In this document: positions 24,975-34,100 of the stretch, one piece after another
Position numbering within the stretch: position 1 is the first letter of the stretch
How the letters are laid out: each line of letters begins with the position of its first letter
Source: Polyangiaceae bacterium
GTDB taxonomy: Bacteria; Myxococcota_A; Polyangia; Polyangiales; Polyangiaceae
Length of the DNA: 64,000 nt
Assembly: GCA_013361525.1 (NCBI GenBank)
Contig: JABFXY010000037.1
Span: forward strand, 1 to 64,000
Reading direction: 5' to 3'
The notes under the pieces: model-generated
Told to the model about the DNA's origin: nothing
What the model saw: only the letters and a program-made list of their open reading frames with translations
Database searches by the model: none
Made by a program: the position numbers and the translations under genes

Positions 24975-25665
24975 TCAGCCGCCACGCCTCGGGATGGGCG
25001 CTAGCAGTGCCTCCACCGCATCTACATCGAGGTCGACCTTGGACGAGCCTTCGAGCAAACCGCGCGCGAGGACCGCCTTCTTCTTTTGCAGGGCGACGAT
25101 CTTCTCCTCGACGGTGTCCTTCGCGATCAATCGGTGCACGAAGACGGGCTTGGTTTGGCCGATGCGATGAGCGCGGTCAGTTGCTTGGTCCTCGACCGCG
25201 GGGTTCCACCAGGGGTCGTAATGGATCACGGTATCCGCCTCGACGAGGTTGAGGCCGGTGCCGCCGGCTTTGAGGCTTATGAGAAAGACGGGAATATCGG
25301 TATTCCGAAACGCATTGACCACGGCGGCGCGATCATCGGTGGCACCGGGCAGATGCTTGCGCGATCGCGAAGAGCACCGCCGCGACGTGTTTGCAATCGC
25401 CGCCCCACGCGCATTGGCAATACAGCCTGCCGTGAGAAAGCGTGCCGCTGACCGAGTACGCCCGCGCGCGGGTGGCACTTCGTACTCTCGCTGAGACGGC
25501 GTGCTCGGCGCCTATGGTCACGGCCAGAACTGCACCGGCCCGATACATGGCGCGGCCTCGTTCGTGGGAGCCGACGATTTTCGAGAGAGCCTGCGACGCG
25601 AGCAGCCGAACCAGCGTGCGATCGACGTGTGGAGAGTGGACCACCGAGCGGCAGCTCTCGCGCAT
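24975..25665 (-). pseudogene. SWIM/SNF2 helicase gene with large internal deletion
   Basis: The 5' part (25665-25333) encodes the N-terminus of a SWIM zinc-finger protein ([21 protein letters not shown]; CxC and CxH ligands). Near 25340 it runs into the last 120 codons of an SNF2 helicase in another frame: [53 protein letters not shown] (motif VI) and a C-terminal helix. An intact family member has roughly 1000 residues, so about 800 including all of helicase lobe 1 are gone. The clean join in a conserved segment argues for a deletion rather than an assembly error. Confidence 0.85.
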
Positions 25666-25688
25666 CGGGCTCGGGCCAGCAAGCGGTT

Positions 25689-28082
25689 TCAGCGAGGCAA
25701 CGTCGGTCCCACCCGCCTAAACACCTCCACCGGATCCCCCTCCTCGAAATTCAGAGGAACGAACAGCTTCAGCGGCTCACCGGGCTTCTTCTTCGAGAAC
25801 CAAACCGTTATCTGCGGCGCTCCGTCGGTAACGGGCTCCCGGCTCAGAAACCGCCGATTGCCCTGATAGACGAGCGTCAGGTGGAGGGTCCGAAACTCCA
25901 TGGCGAGCTCGTCCCCTTCGGCCCGGACGGTGACAAGGCCGTACGCGGGATGCTCGTATCTACCGGCCAGTGTTTTGACCGGAAAGTCGAGCGCCACGTT
26001 CCGGACATCCTGTCGTGGTGACGGCACTTCGTCGAGCCTAGCCTCCCAGTCGAGCGGCTCGAGCCCGAGCAGGCGATCGTACGCGCTGTAGGCAATTGCC
26101 ATCAGCGCCGCGGGAGCGAGATCCCGATTCATGAGGACGATGAGCCCTTGTCCGGTCTCTGGAAGAAAGCCGAGGTGTACCGTGAATCCATCGATGGATC
26201 CGTTGTGGACCACCAAAGGACGCCCGCGGTAGCTTTCGTGAATCCACGCTAACGCGTAATGGGGGTGCTGCACCTCGGGTTCGTCGGACGCCGGCATGTC
26301 CGCTTGAGGGCGGTGCAGCTCGCGCCACATCCCTTCGCCGAGAAGCGCCGGCGTTCTCGTCGCGTGGAACGTGAGCCAGCGGGCGAGATCGCGCATGCTC
26401 GCCTGCACGCCTCCCGCAGGCGCGATGGCGCTGGAGGGCTTCAGCGTGGGCATCTTTTGGAGACTGCCATCACGCAGCACATAGCCTGAGGCATGGTCCG
26501 CGTCCGCCTCCATCGCGTCCAGCGAGAGCAGGGTACGACGCATATTCAGCGGCAAGAGTATCCGGTCCTGTACGAAGCTCTCCCAACTCTGCCCGGAGAC
26601 CTCTTCGACGATTCGACCGGCGACGACGAACATCGCACTGTTGTATCGCCACTGCCTACCGGGGGGGCCGCAGGGCTCGAGGAATCGAAGACGATTGACG
26701 AGCTCGTCCCGCGAGAACGGGGCTCGATACCAGAAGAGATCGTGCCGGGGTAAACCGCTTTGGTGGGTGAGAATATCTCGCGTCGTCACGGTCGCCGACG
26801 CGACCGGGTCTGCGAACGAAAACGCAGGGAGATAGGTGCGTACAGGCTTGTCGAGCACAATGGCCCCCTCGTCCGCGAGCAGCGCGATCGCCGTTGCTGT
26901 GAAGGCCTTGGAGCACGAGCCGAGAGGAAAGAGGGTGTCCGCTGTAACCGGGAGGTGCTCGTCTACATCGCGGTAACCGAAGGCGCGGGCGAAGACGAGG
27001 TTTCCGCGCTCGACGACGCCTACGGCCAGCCCAGGAATCTGGTCACGTGCCATGACGCGACGGACAAGGGCCGAATAGTCGTCGAAGGCTCCCCTGCCCG
27101 CTCGAGCTTTGCGCCCGAGCAGCGGCAGACCAATGACCACGAGGAGGGCCGTAAGCATCGGCCGTCGCCCCAGCGCTACCGTGGGCCCCGGCTCGACTCT
27201 GCGCTCCCGAAGTTGCTCCGGAATCAGAAATAGACAGCCGGTAAGCAGAATCATCACGCCCGAAAAGAACACCAGCCCCATGAGCAGGCCTATGCCGAGG
27301 TGCAATCCGATGGTCGCGACGCACCATATCTTTCGGGTGCGGCGCGGCCAGACGAGAAACACGTAACCGATCTCCACGATCAAGGTGCCCCAGCCCGCGA
27401 GCATCGCGATCCAAGGGGAGCTCGCCAGCCAACGGAGATCGAACGTGCTGAAGATAGGCTGAGAGACCACCTGCCAGATGGCCTCGCCGTTCCACCATTG
27501 TATGCCCGTCGCCTTGTCCAAACCGGCGGCGAGATAGATGACAGAAAGGTGGATTTGCATCACCCTCAGGCAGCCGACGGGTATCGTCGCCTCTCGGGGT
27601 GCCGCACGAGACACGAACGTCCAAGCGCGCCCCGCAGGAAACAGGACCAAATAGAAGAGGAACGTCTTCGCCAGCTGATCCGCCCCGTAATAAGAGGCAA
27701 AGCCGCTGGTCACGAGGCTGACGTGGAGGCCCCACGCTACAAACGCCGAAAGCCGCGCGTGAAAGCCGAGCGCGAGGGAGAGCAGACTACCGGCATAAGC
27801 CGAAAGCAGAAGGACGATGGCCGCTTGTTCACTGACTCCGAGGGGTAAGAGCGCCTTGGCCAATGTTGGGAGGCCGGGCACCCAGGGATCGCGGAGCAAG
27901 TCGGTGAGCTCCCACGGAATGATTCCTCGACTGCCGTGTAAGGAGAGGATGTCGCCGGAGATCCAGATCAGATGAATGAGCAGGATCAGCGAGAGCCCCA
28001 CTCGAAGCCCCGCGAGCGGGCGAGCCGACACCGGCCGAAACCAGGTGTCGACCGCGAGCCATCGGTACTTCCCTGCTTTCAT
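25689..28082 (-). CDS. HTTM membrane domain fused to class C-like beta-lactamase
   Basis: 797 residues from the ATG at 28082, which overlaps the upstream stop (ATGA). Residues 1-340 are an HTTM (vitamin K-dependent carboxylase-like) domain with multiple helices: GADQLAKTFLFYLVLFPAGR, HLSVIYLAAGLDKATGIQWW and IVEIGYVFLVWPRRTRKIW. Residues about 355-690 are a serine beta-lactamase/CubicO domain: SxxK as SCSK near 388, the second motif as YNS instead of YxN near 478, and HNGSIDGF near 624. A DUF3471-type beta domain closes the protein (AGRYEHPAYGLVTV to the end). More likely a peptidase or esterase on the membrane than an antibiotic resistance enzyme. Confidence 0.85.
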   Translation of the reverse strand: MKAGKYRWLAVDTWFRPVSARPLAGLRVGLSLILLIHLIWISGDILSLHGSRGIIPWELTDLLRDPWVPGLPTLAKALLPLGVSEQAAIVLLLSAYAGSLLSLALGFHARLSAFVAWGLHVSLVTSGFASYYGADQLAKTFLFYLVLFPAGRAWTFVSRAAPREATIPVGCLRVMQIHLSVIYLAAGLDKATGIQWWNGEAIWQVVSQPIFSTFDLRWLASSPWIAMLAGWGTLIVEIGYVFLVWPRRTRKIWCVATIGLHLGIGLLMGLVFFSGVMILLTGCLFLIPEQLRERRVEPGPTVALGRRPMLTALLVVIGLPLLGRKARAGRGAFDDYSALVRRVMARDQIPGLAVGVVERGNLVFARAFGYRDVDEHLPVTADTLFPLGSCSKAFTATAIALLADEGAIVLDKPVRTYLPAFSFADPVASATVTTRDILTHQSGLPRHDLFWYRAPFSRDELVNRLRFLEPCGPPGRQWRYNSAMFVVAGRIVEEVSGQSWESFVQDRILLPLNMRRTLLSLDAMEADADHASGYVLRDGSLQKMPTLKPSSAIAPAGGVQASMRDLARWLTFHATRTPALLGEGMWRELHRPQADMPASDEPEVQHPHYALAWIHESYRGRPLVVHNGSIDGFTVHLGFLPETGQGLIVLMNRDLAPAALMAIAYSAYDRLLGLEPLDWEARLDEVPSPRQDVRNVALDFPVKTLAGRYEHPAYGLVTVRAEGDELAMEFRTLHLTLVYQGNRRFLSREPVTDGAPQITVWFSKKKPGEPLKLFVPLNFEEGDPVEVFRRVGPTLPR

Positions 28083-28600
28083 GATTGGCTGTTGGACGTG
28101 CGCACGAACGTGGCTTCGTGCAGCGATCGCCAATACGGCCGCGCCCCGCCGCGGTACTCGGCCATCGTGGGCATCACCCATTCTTCGATATTCACCTGCA
28201 CGAGGTCCGCTTCCGGATGTGCACCGAAGCGACTCGCCGCGAGCGCACCGAGGAATGCCCGTCGCAGGTCGGGGCGCTTGGCCATGACATAGACCGTTCC
28301 TGCGAGATTCCCTACGCGAAAGCCGACCTCGCGACTCTTCCCGGCTTCCAGCGTCTCCTCGAAGCGCTCTCCCTGTGGAGTGGAGAGGCTGAACCGTGCG
28401 CGCAGCTGGGGACCGACGGCCGGAGCGAAGTACGAATAGGATGCACCGGCTCCGGATAATGAATCATAGAAGCGAAGCCCTCGCCCGACGGACCCAGGCA
28501 GGCGCGAGGTGAGGTGGGCGGCCCCCGCGACGACGAGCACGAGGTGGCACGCAAACACTCCCACCAGGAACCTGCGTCTTGAGCGCGTTTCGTTCGGCAC
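28079..28600 (-). CDS. HTTM partner membrane protein
   Basis: 173 residues. One N-terminal membrane helix (about 10-32; FLVGVFACHLVLVVAGAAHL), then a soluble beta-rich domain with SYSYFAPAVGPQLRARFSLS and a FRVGNLAGTVYVMAKRPDLR segment. Small proteins of this type are regularly encoded just before HTTM genes in myxobacteria. Its stop shares ATGA with the HTTM fusion start, so the two are very likely made together. Biochemical role unknown. Confidence 0.7.
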   Translation of the reverse strand: MPNETRSRRRFLVGVFACHLVLVVAGAAHLTSRLPGSVGRGLRFYDSLSGAGASYSYFAPAVGPQLRARFSLSTPQGERFEETLEAGKSREVGFRVGNLAGTVYVMAKRPDLRRAFLGALAASRFGAHPEADLVQVNIEEWVMPTMAEYRGGARPYWRSLHEATFVRTSNSQS

Positions 28601-28678
28601 TGCAGCCTCGGCGCGTGGCGCTTCACGCGTCCCGGCGACGGGGAACCCCCGCCACGCCGGTACGTGATGACGACGCCC

Positions 28679-28930
28679 CTATTTGGCAGCCACGGTGATT
28701 TGCGGAACCTGGTTGTCCTTCGCGTCGATTTGGTCGTCGAAATCGCTGGGGCTTATGCGGATGCGAATTCCAGCCAGCTCGTTGGTCGGGCCCGGGCTCG
28801 AGCGCTCCGAGTCCTGGACTAGACTTATATCCTGCAGCCCCGTCGACGTCTCCGGATGACGCGCGAGCTGCCATCCGACGCCGGCAACCACTGCGAGAAT
28901 GGAAACACCCGCTGCAATTTGACGTTTCAT
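28679..28930 (-). CDS. Small secreted or membrane-anchored protein
   Basis: 83 residues from the ATG at 28930, which has a perfect AAGGAG 8 bases upstream. The frame stays open further upstream but lacks a signal. One N-terminal hydrophobic helix (IAAGVSILAVVAGVGWQLA) is followed by an acidic Ser/Asp-rich tail with the segment LAGIRIRISPSDFDDQIDAK. No family recognised. It lies 78 bp ahead of the HTTM partner gene on the same strand and may belong to the same operon. Confidence 0.6.
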   Translation of the reverse strand: MKRQIAAGVSILAVVAGVGWQLARHPETSTGLQDISLVQDSERSSPGPTNELAGIRIRISPSDFDDQIDAKDNQVPQITVAAK

Positions 28931-29116
28931 GATGAGCTCCTTGTTTTCCGGGCTGCAGATATCGTTCCCCACGTCCCGATGAGCCGCTCGATGCGCGCCG
29001 TGCGGAACGGAGGCTGCATCACGGACGAATAGGGCAGCGCGGAGGGAAGAACGGGCGGAAGGATAGTTCATCCGAGCCGCGAACCCAGAAGAGCGATCCC
29101 GGAAGAGGAGAGAATC

Positions 29117-29713
29117 ATGTCACGCAACAGACTCGCATTCATGTGTGTCCCCCTGGTCGTCGCTGGAGTGGCCCTCGCGAGCTCGCCGGACACGGCGCTC
29201 GCCGACCCTCCGGCCGCCCCTCAGGCCGAAAGCCCCGAGACGACGGCCAAGATGAGCGAGGCCTTCTCCGTTCTGCACGCCGTCAATCAGACCTCCACCG
29301 AGTTCAGCAAGATGGCGGAGAAGCGGGCAAAGTCGGACCTTGTAAAGGACTACGCCAAGTCGATGGCGGCTGCGAACGCGAAAGCGGATGAAAAGCTCCT
29401 GCGCATCGGCAAACAGAAGGGGCTCAAGGTCGGACCGCTGGACACGAAAAATCCGATCAGCAAGAGCCTGATGGACCGCATGAAGGCCGAAAAGGTAATG
29501 CTGAACTCCCTCGAGGGAGATGCCTTCGACAAGTCGTACATGACGCTCGTTACCAACACTCAGCAAAGCGTCATTCGTCTGCTGGAGAAGCAGAAGACGA
29601 ACGCCAAGGACGACGAGGTCAAGCAATACCTCGGTGAGTTGATTGGGATCGTCCAGGGCCGCCTGGACAAGTCTCAAGACGTCATGGCGAAGATCTACGG
29701 CGACAACGTCTAG
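29117..29713 (+). CDS. DUF4142 periplasmic protein
   Basis: 198 residues with a signal peptide cleaved near ALA-DPP (residue 31) and a good GGAGAG ribosome site. The mature part is the four-helix, ferritin-like DUF4142 domain: VNQTSTEFSKMAEKRAKSDL, VKDYAKSMAAANAKADEKLL and SYMTLVTNTQQSVIRLLEKQ. Family members are periplasmic, often linked to envelope stress. Metal ligands are not conserved enough to claim binding. The downstream hairpins at 29756-29819 probably end its transcript. Confidence 0.85.
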   Translation: MSRNRLAFMCVPLVVAGVALASSPDTALADPPAAPQAESPETTAKMSEAFSVLHAVNQTSTEFSKMAEKRAKSDLVKDYAKSMAAANAKADEKLLRIGKQKGLKVGPLDTKNPISKSLMDRMKAEKVMLNSLEGDAFDKSYMTLVTNTQQSVIRLLEKQKTNAKDDEVKQYLGELIGIVQGRLDKSQDVMAKIYGDNV

Positions 29714-29755
29714 GGAGGCGACCGGAAGATCGGGACGGCTGATTGCGGAGAACCC

Positions 29756-29819
29756 GGCGTACGAATCCAGTTCGTACGCCATCGGGGCGATAGCGCGGGA
29801 CACGCCCCGAACGCGCTAT
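29756..29819. terminator. Twin-hairpin bidirectional terminator
   Basis: Two stems in the gap between convergent genes. GGCGTACGAA-TCCAG-TTCGTACGCC (29756-29780) is a perfect 10-bp stem with a 5-base loop. ATAGCGCG...CGCGCTAT (29790-29819) is a perfect 8-bp stem whose right arm includes the stop codon of the minus-strand gene. Neither has a T-tract, common in high-GC genomes. Confidence 0.6.
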
Positions 29820-30331
29820 GGCCGATACGCTCCCGCATCGATGCGTTTGTTCGACACCACCAAGCGCAGCTCGCGCACGAGGTTTTTGAACTGGACGCTT
29901 TCGAGGCTGGACGCCCCGAGGTGCTTGAGCGCGGCGTCGATCTGCTCCGGGTCGAACATGCGAAACCGCGGATTGAAGAAGGCGATGGCTTTACCCGCAG
30001 CGCGCGCGAGAGCCGACGGCGTGAGCACGGCGATGAGCGGCTGTTGGCCGTTCATCACCTGGTTCAGGCGCGCACGCTGGCCCGCATTGGGACGACCACC
30101 ATCGGTGTAGACCAGGCAGCGCGCGCTGGCCATGTCACCGACTGCGCGGTAGATCCCCATCAACTCTTCCCACTCGGCGTCGGTAGGATCGTCGGTTCCG
30201 TGGACGAACACGACGTTCTTCCCGAAGACTTCCGCGACCGCCGATCGGGTGATGGTTCGCGACACCACCGGTAGGCTACTCGCTCGCGCCCCGGGGAGTC
30301 GACGAGGCTTGGGAGCCTCACCGGCCTTCAA
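29816..30331 (-). CDS. Conserved alpha/beta protein, STAS-like
   Basis: 171 residues. Alternating strands and helices: VAEVFGKNVVFVHGTDDP, WEELMGIYRAVGDMASARCL, VYTDGGRPNAGQRARLNQVM and LIAVLTPSALARAAGKAIAF. This order loosely resembles STAS/SpoIIAA-type folds, but no signature residue is certain. The first 25 residues are probably a disordered leader or the start lies further in. ATGA overlap with the phosphonatase-like gene implies co-expression. Confidence 0.6.
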   Translation of the reverse strand: MKAGEAPKPRRLPGARASSLPVVSRTITRSAVAEVFGKNVVFVHGTDDPTDAEWEELMGIYRAVGDMASARCLVYTDGGRPNAGQRARLNQVMNGQQPLIAVLTPSALARAAGKAIAFFNPRFRMFDPEQIDAALKHLGASSLESVQFKNLVRELRLVVSNKRIDAGAYRP

Positions 30332-31050
30332 ACCGGCGGATGAGGCTGAGCGTCAGTGCGCCGAGGCGAGGCCACTCCGATGACATCCGGCACCTTCGTG
30401 ATGTCGGCAACGACAACCGTGTCGTCGAACTGGGCGAGCTCCTCGAATGTGCCCGTCCCGCTCAACACACCGATGACGCACCCGCAAAACGCTGCGTGTC
30501 CTTCGCGCATGTCGGCGGCGGTGTCCCCGACTTTGGCGACGTATTCAGGATTCTGGATACCCGTGAGCGCCATCGCGCGCTCGATCATGTCGGGATACGG
30601 CCTGCCGTGAAGAACCTCGTCGCTCGCGACCGTGACGTCGATGAGCCCGTCGCCGTACCAACCGAGCCGCCCGAGAACGGCATCGAGAATCAGGCGAGAG
30701 AACCCGGTATCGAGCGCGACTTTGACACCCGCCTCACGCAGGCGGCGGAAGGTCGCAGCCGCGCCTGGCACCTCGCAAATGCGCGACGACTCGAGGTAGT
30801 GATTCGTCATCTGCTCCACGAACGCCGTATGAACCTCGTCGACCTCTTCGAGCGTCGGAGGTCGGCTTCGCGCACGGCTGAGCAGGAGTCGAATGCTCTC
30901 CGGTTTCGGAAGGCCCATCACCGCGGCAACGGCGGCGCGATCGACCAGCGTGCCGGCGGACGCGATCGCCGAGCGCATGATGTCGTTTACCGCGTCGTCA
31001 TCCTTCACGGTGGTCCCGGCGACGTCGAACACGACCAGATCGATCCTCAT
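30328..31050 (-). CDS. Phosphonatase-like HAD hydrolase
   Basis: 240 residues from the ATG at 31050; 101 codons of open frame upstream have no family features. HAD motif I VVFDVAGTTV (nucleophile Asp 9, with Ala-Gly-Thr-Thr as in phosphonoacetaldehyde hydrolases), cap domain 15-90 with MGLPKPESIRLLL, motif II VALDTGFSR, Lys/Asp region VASDEVLHGRPYPDM, and motif IV KVGDTAADMREG. The Lys that forms a Schiff base in true PhnX is not evident, so it may cleave another phosphoryl substrate. 124 bp after the STAND gene on the same strand. Confidence 0.83.
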   Translation of the reverse strand: MRIDLVVFDVAGTTVKDDDAVNDIMRSAIASAGTLVDRAAVAAVMGLPKPESIRLLLSRARSRPPTLEEVDEVHTAFVEQMTNHYLESSRICEVPGAAATFRRLREAGVKVALDTGFSRLILDAVLGRLGWYGDGLIDVTVASDEVLHGRPYPDMIERAMALTGIQNPEYVAKVGDTAADMREGHAAFCGCVIGVLSGTGTFEELAQFDDTVVVADITKVPDVIGVASPRRTDAQPHPPV

Positions 31051-31174
31051 GAACCGCGCGGTGCGTGCAGCCCATGTTCCATCCCGAATCCTCGGGAAAG
31101 TGGCGAACTGAGGCCTTCGACGGCGTGGCAAGCGCCCTCGGGCGCGGTGCACACGCACGATCCGATCGCGCTGC

Positions 31175-34100
31175 TCAGTGCACGGTACAGAGCTCGGTGT
31201 TCGCCCACACCGTGTCAGGAGACGGCGCAGGTGCGACCGACACGACCTCGAAGTTGCCGCGACAGACGCGGAGGTTCGTTGCGCTTCCGCTCTCGACGAG
31301 GTTGAGACTGCGGTCAGCGGGTGGGCTCCGAAGAACAGCGACGCTGCGCCCACCCACCGCGACGATTCTGCCGTCGGACGTAAACCTCGCGAGCCTCATC
31401 TGCTCGCCGCGGGGCTCGAGAATGTCGAGCGGGGTGGCGAGCGCGACGTCCCAGACACGCGCGGTCCCATCGTCCGAAGCAGAGAGGAGGCGCGCGCCGT
31501 CGCTCGAAAACACGAGGTCTTGGACCGTCGAGGTATGGCCACGCAACACCGTCGCAGCGTCACCGGAGCGGACATGCAATCGAATCGTCTGATCCGCCGA
31601 ACCCGTCGCGAGTCGGGATCCATCCGGCGAAAACGCAATCGCCACGATCGCTTGTTCGTGTCCACGTGCCTCGACGAATTGCCACGATTGTGTGTCGAAC
31701 CAGCGCACCCGCTCGTTGTCCGCGATCGCGAGGGATGCGCCGTCCGGCGAAAACTCGATATCGGTCGCCGGCCCCCGTGTCGCGGGCAGGTTTGCGACGA
31801 TTTGCCCCGAAGGCACGGCGACGACATTGGCCGTCCCGTCGAAATAGGTGACGACGAGTCGCTCGCTCTCGGGATCGAACGCGAGCAGTCCGGCATTCGT
31901 CGTCCCGGGGGCGCAGGACGCCCGCGGCGCACCGGAGGCGTCGAAGATTTGGACGGCGGGCCCAACGGACGCGGCAATCCACGAGCCGTCGGGTGACCAC
32001 ACGATCGAAGAAGGGTCTGCGTCGACGGCGATCGCCGCGACGTCACGAGCCTCCGCGCGCTCGGACGTCCCGAGCTCGATGATGCGGATCTCCCCTTTCG
32101 ACGGCGCGCTGCCCGCGTTGCGCGCGCCCGCGAAGCCGACCGCGAGCCGTCCGCCATCCGGTGAAAAGACGACGCTTCGCGGCTTCTTATCGGACGTGAC
32201 CGTTGCAATCGGCTCCGGGCTGAATGCGGCGCTCGTCGTCGGGTGCACGAGGACGGGCGACTCCCCAGTTGCCGACGCCACATATCGCCCGTCGGCCGTG
32301 ACCGCCGCAATCTGTGCCATGTAACGGTGTGGGGTCACGAAATGGTCGAGGATCGTCTGCGATACGTCGTAGACGCGCGCGGTCTTGTCGAGGCTGCCGG
32401 TGACGATGGTCTTTCCGTCCGGCGAGAATGCAACCGCCTCGATTTCCGCGTCGTGCCCGGTGAGCCCGGCCAAGCGCGCACCCGTTTCGAGATCCCAGAG
32501 CTCACCGACGATGCCGGAGCGCAGCGTCAACAGGCGCGTACCGTCCGGCGAGATGTGAAAGCTCGTCCGCAATGGATCGATCCGTAGAGATTGCAGTCGC
32601 TCTCCCGTCTTTGCATCCCAAACATCCATTCCCTGGGGTCCGGAGGTAACGAGCCGATTTCCTCCGGGTGCAAACCTCATTTCCGCGACTCCGAGCGTCC
32701 CCGCGGGCTTGATGCGTTTGACGATCTCGCCGGTCGCCGTGTCGATGATGGGAACGACTCCACCTTCCAGCGTCGAATATGCGAGGCGCGTCCCGTCGTC
32801 GGACAGCGCGACCGACGCAATTCGCTCGCGCTCTTCGATCGTGCGCGCCGGACGAACGCTGTCTGCGAGCCACAAATCGACACCGTGATCGCCGACGGTC
32901 GCCGTCATTGCGCCGTCCGGCGTCGTCTCGTAATCCTGGAATCCGCCGTTCGGCTCGTCGAGCACGCGGTCGACTTCGCCGTTTCGAGCGTCGAAAAACC
33001 AGAGTTTACCGTCTTGCCCGAAAGAGACGATACGACCACCGTCGTCGATGAATTCGACGTAATCGATGCTGACGGACGGCCCCTTCAGCTCGTGAATGAC
33101 AGCGCCGTCGTCGACCCGTCGGGTGGCGAGCGTCACCTGCTCACCCCGAGCATCCGATGCGCCCGCAACGAAGGACTGCCCGTCGGGGGAGCACGCGAGC
33201 GCGCGAACCAAGAACCCCGGCGACGGCAGCGTGTGCAGAAGCCGCCCGGTCGATCGCTCCCAAATGCGCATCGTTTCGTCGAACGACGACGTGATGACGC
33301 GGTCGGCATCGGGTGGGAGGCAGCTGCGGTAGACGCCGCTGGTATGACCGACGAGCGCGATACCACCGGCGCCGGCACGTGACAGTCGCTCGAGCTCCAA
33401 GGAAAGCTCCGTCGAGCCCGTCTCCCCCTGTTCGGCCTCGAGCGAGCTCGCGGCACGAAGCAGCGCGAGCGCGTGTCCGGAGCGGCCCTTCGGCTCGTGT
33501 CCGCGCGCCTCGGCGACGAGGCCGCGAATCTCGGTCTGCACCTTTTCGCGCGCGGTCGCGGCGCGCGCCGTCTCGGCTTCGACGCGCGCCGTCTCGGTTC
33601 GACGCCATTGCCACAACGCGAAGACGCTGAACCCCGTCGACAACGTCAGCGCGGAGGCGATGAGACCGACGCGCCATCGACGCCCTCTCCTCGATTCGGC
33701 CTCGCTCGCTTCGGCAAACGCTGCTTCGACCCCGGCGAGCGGCTCGTCGAGCTTTCGACGATAGCGCCGCAGCTCGTCGAGCAGATCACCTCGCCAGACG
33801 AGATCGCGCGCGCGTTTGCGGGTGTTCCATTCGCGCGCGGCTTGCCTCATTGCGTGCGCGAGCTTTTGCCCTTCTTCGTCCTCACCGAGCCAGCGGTCGA
33901 GCGTCTTCCAATGTTTGATGAGGGCCTCGTGCACGATCTCGACCATGGGTTGGCCGGAGGCGTCGTCCGCGACCGTCACGAGGCGCGCCGCGACGAGGGC
34001 GTCGAGCGCGCGCGCACCGGCATCCGGATCGCGCAAGCCATCCAGGAGCTCGGCGCGGCCGACGACCGCGCGGGTCCGTTCGCCCGAGACGAGCCGGAGA

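Noticed and set aside
25689-28082. Calling the HTTM fusion an antibiotic-resistance beta-lactamase
   Set aside because: The hydrolase part is of the CubicO/PBP-like type with a changed YxN motif and DUF3471; such proteins are usually peptidases or esterases.
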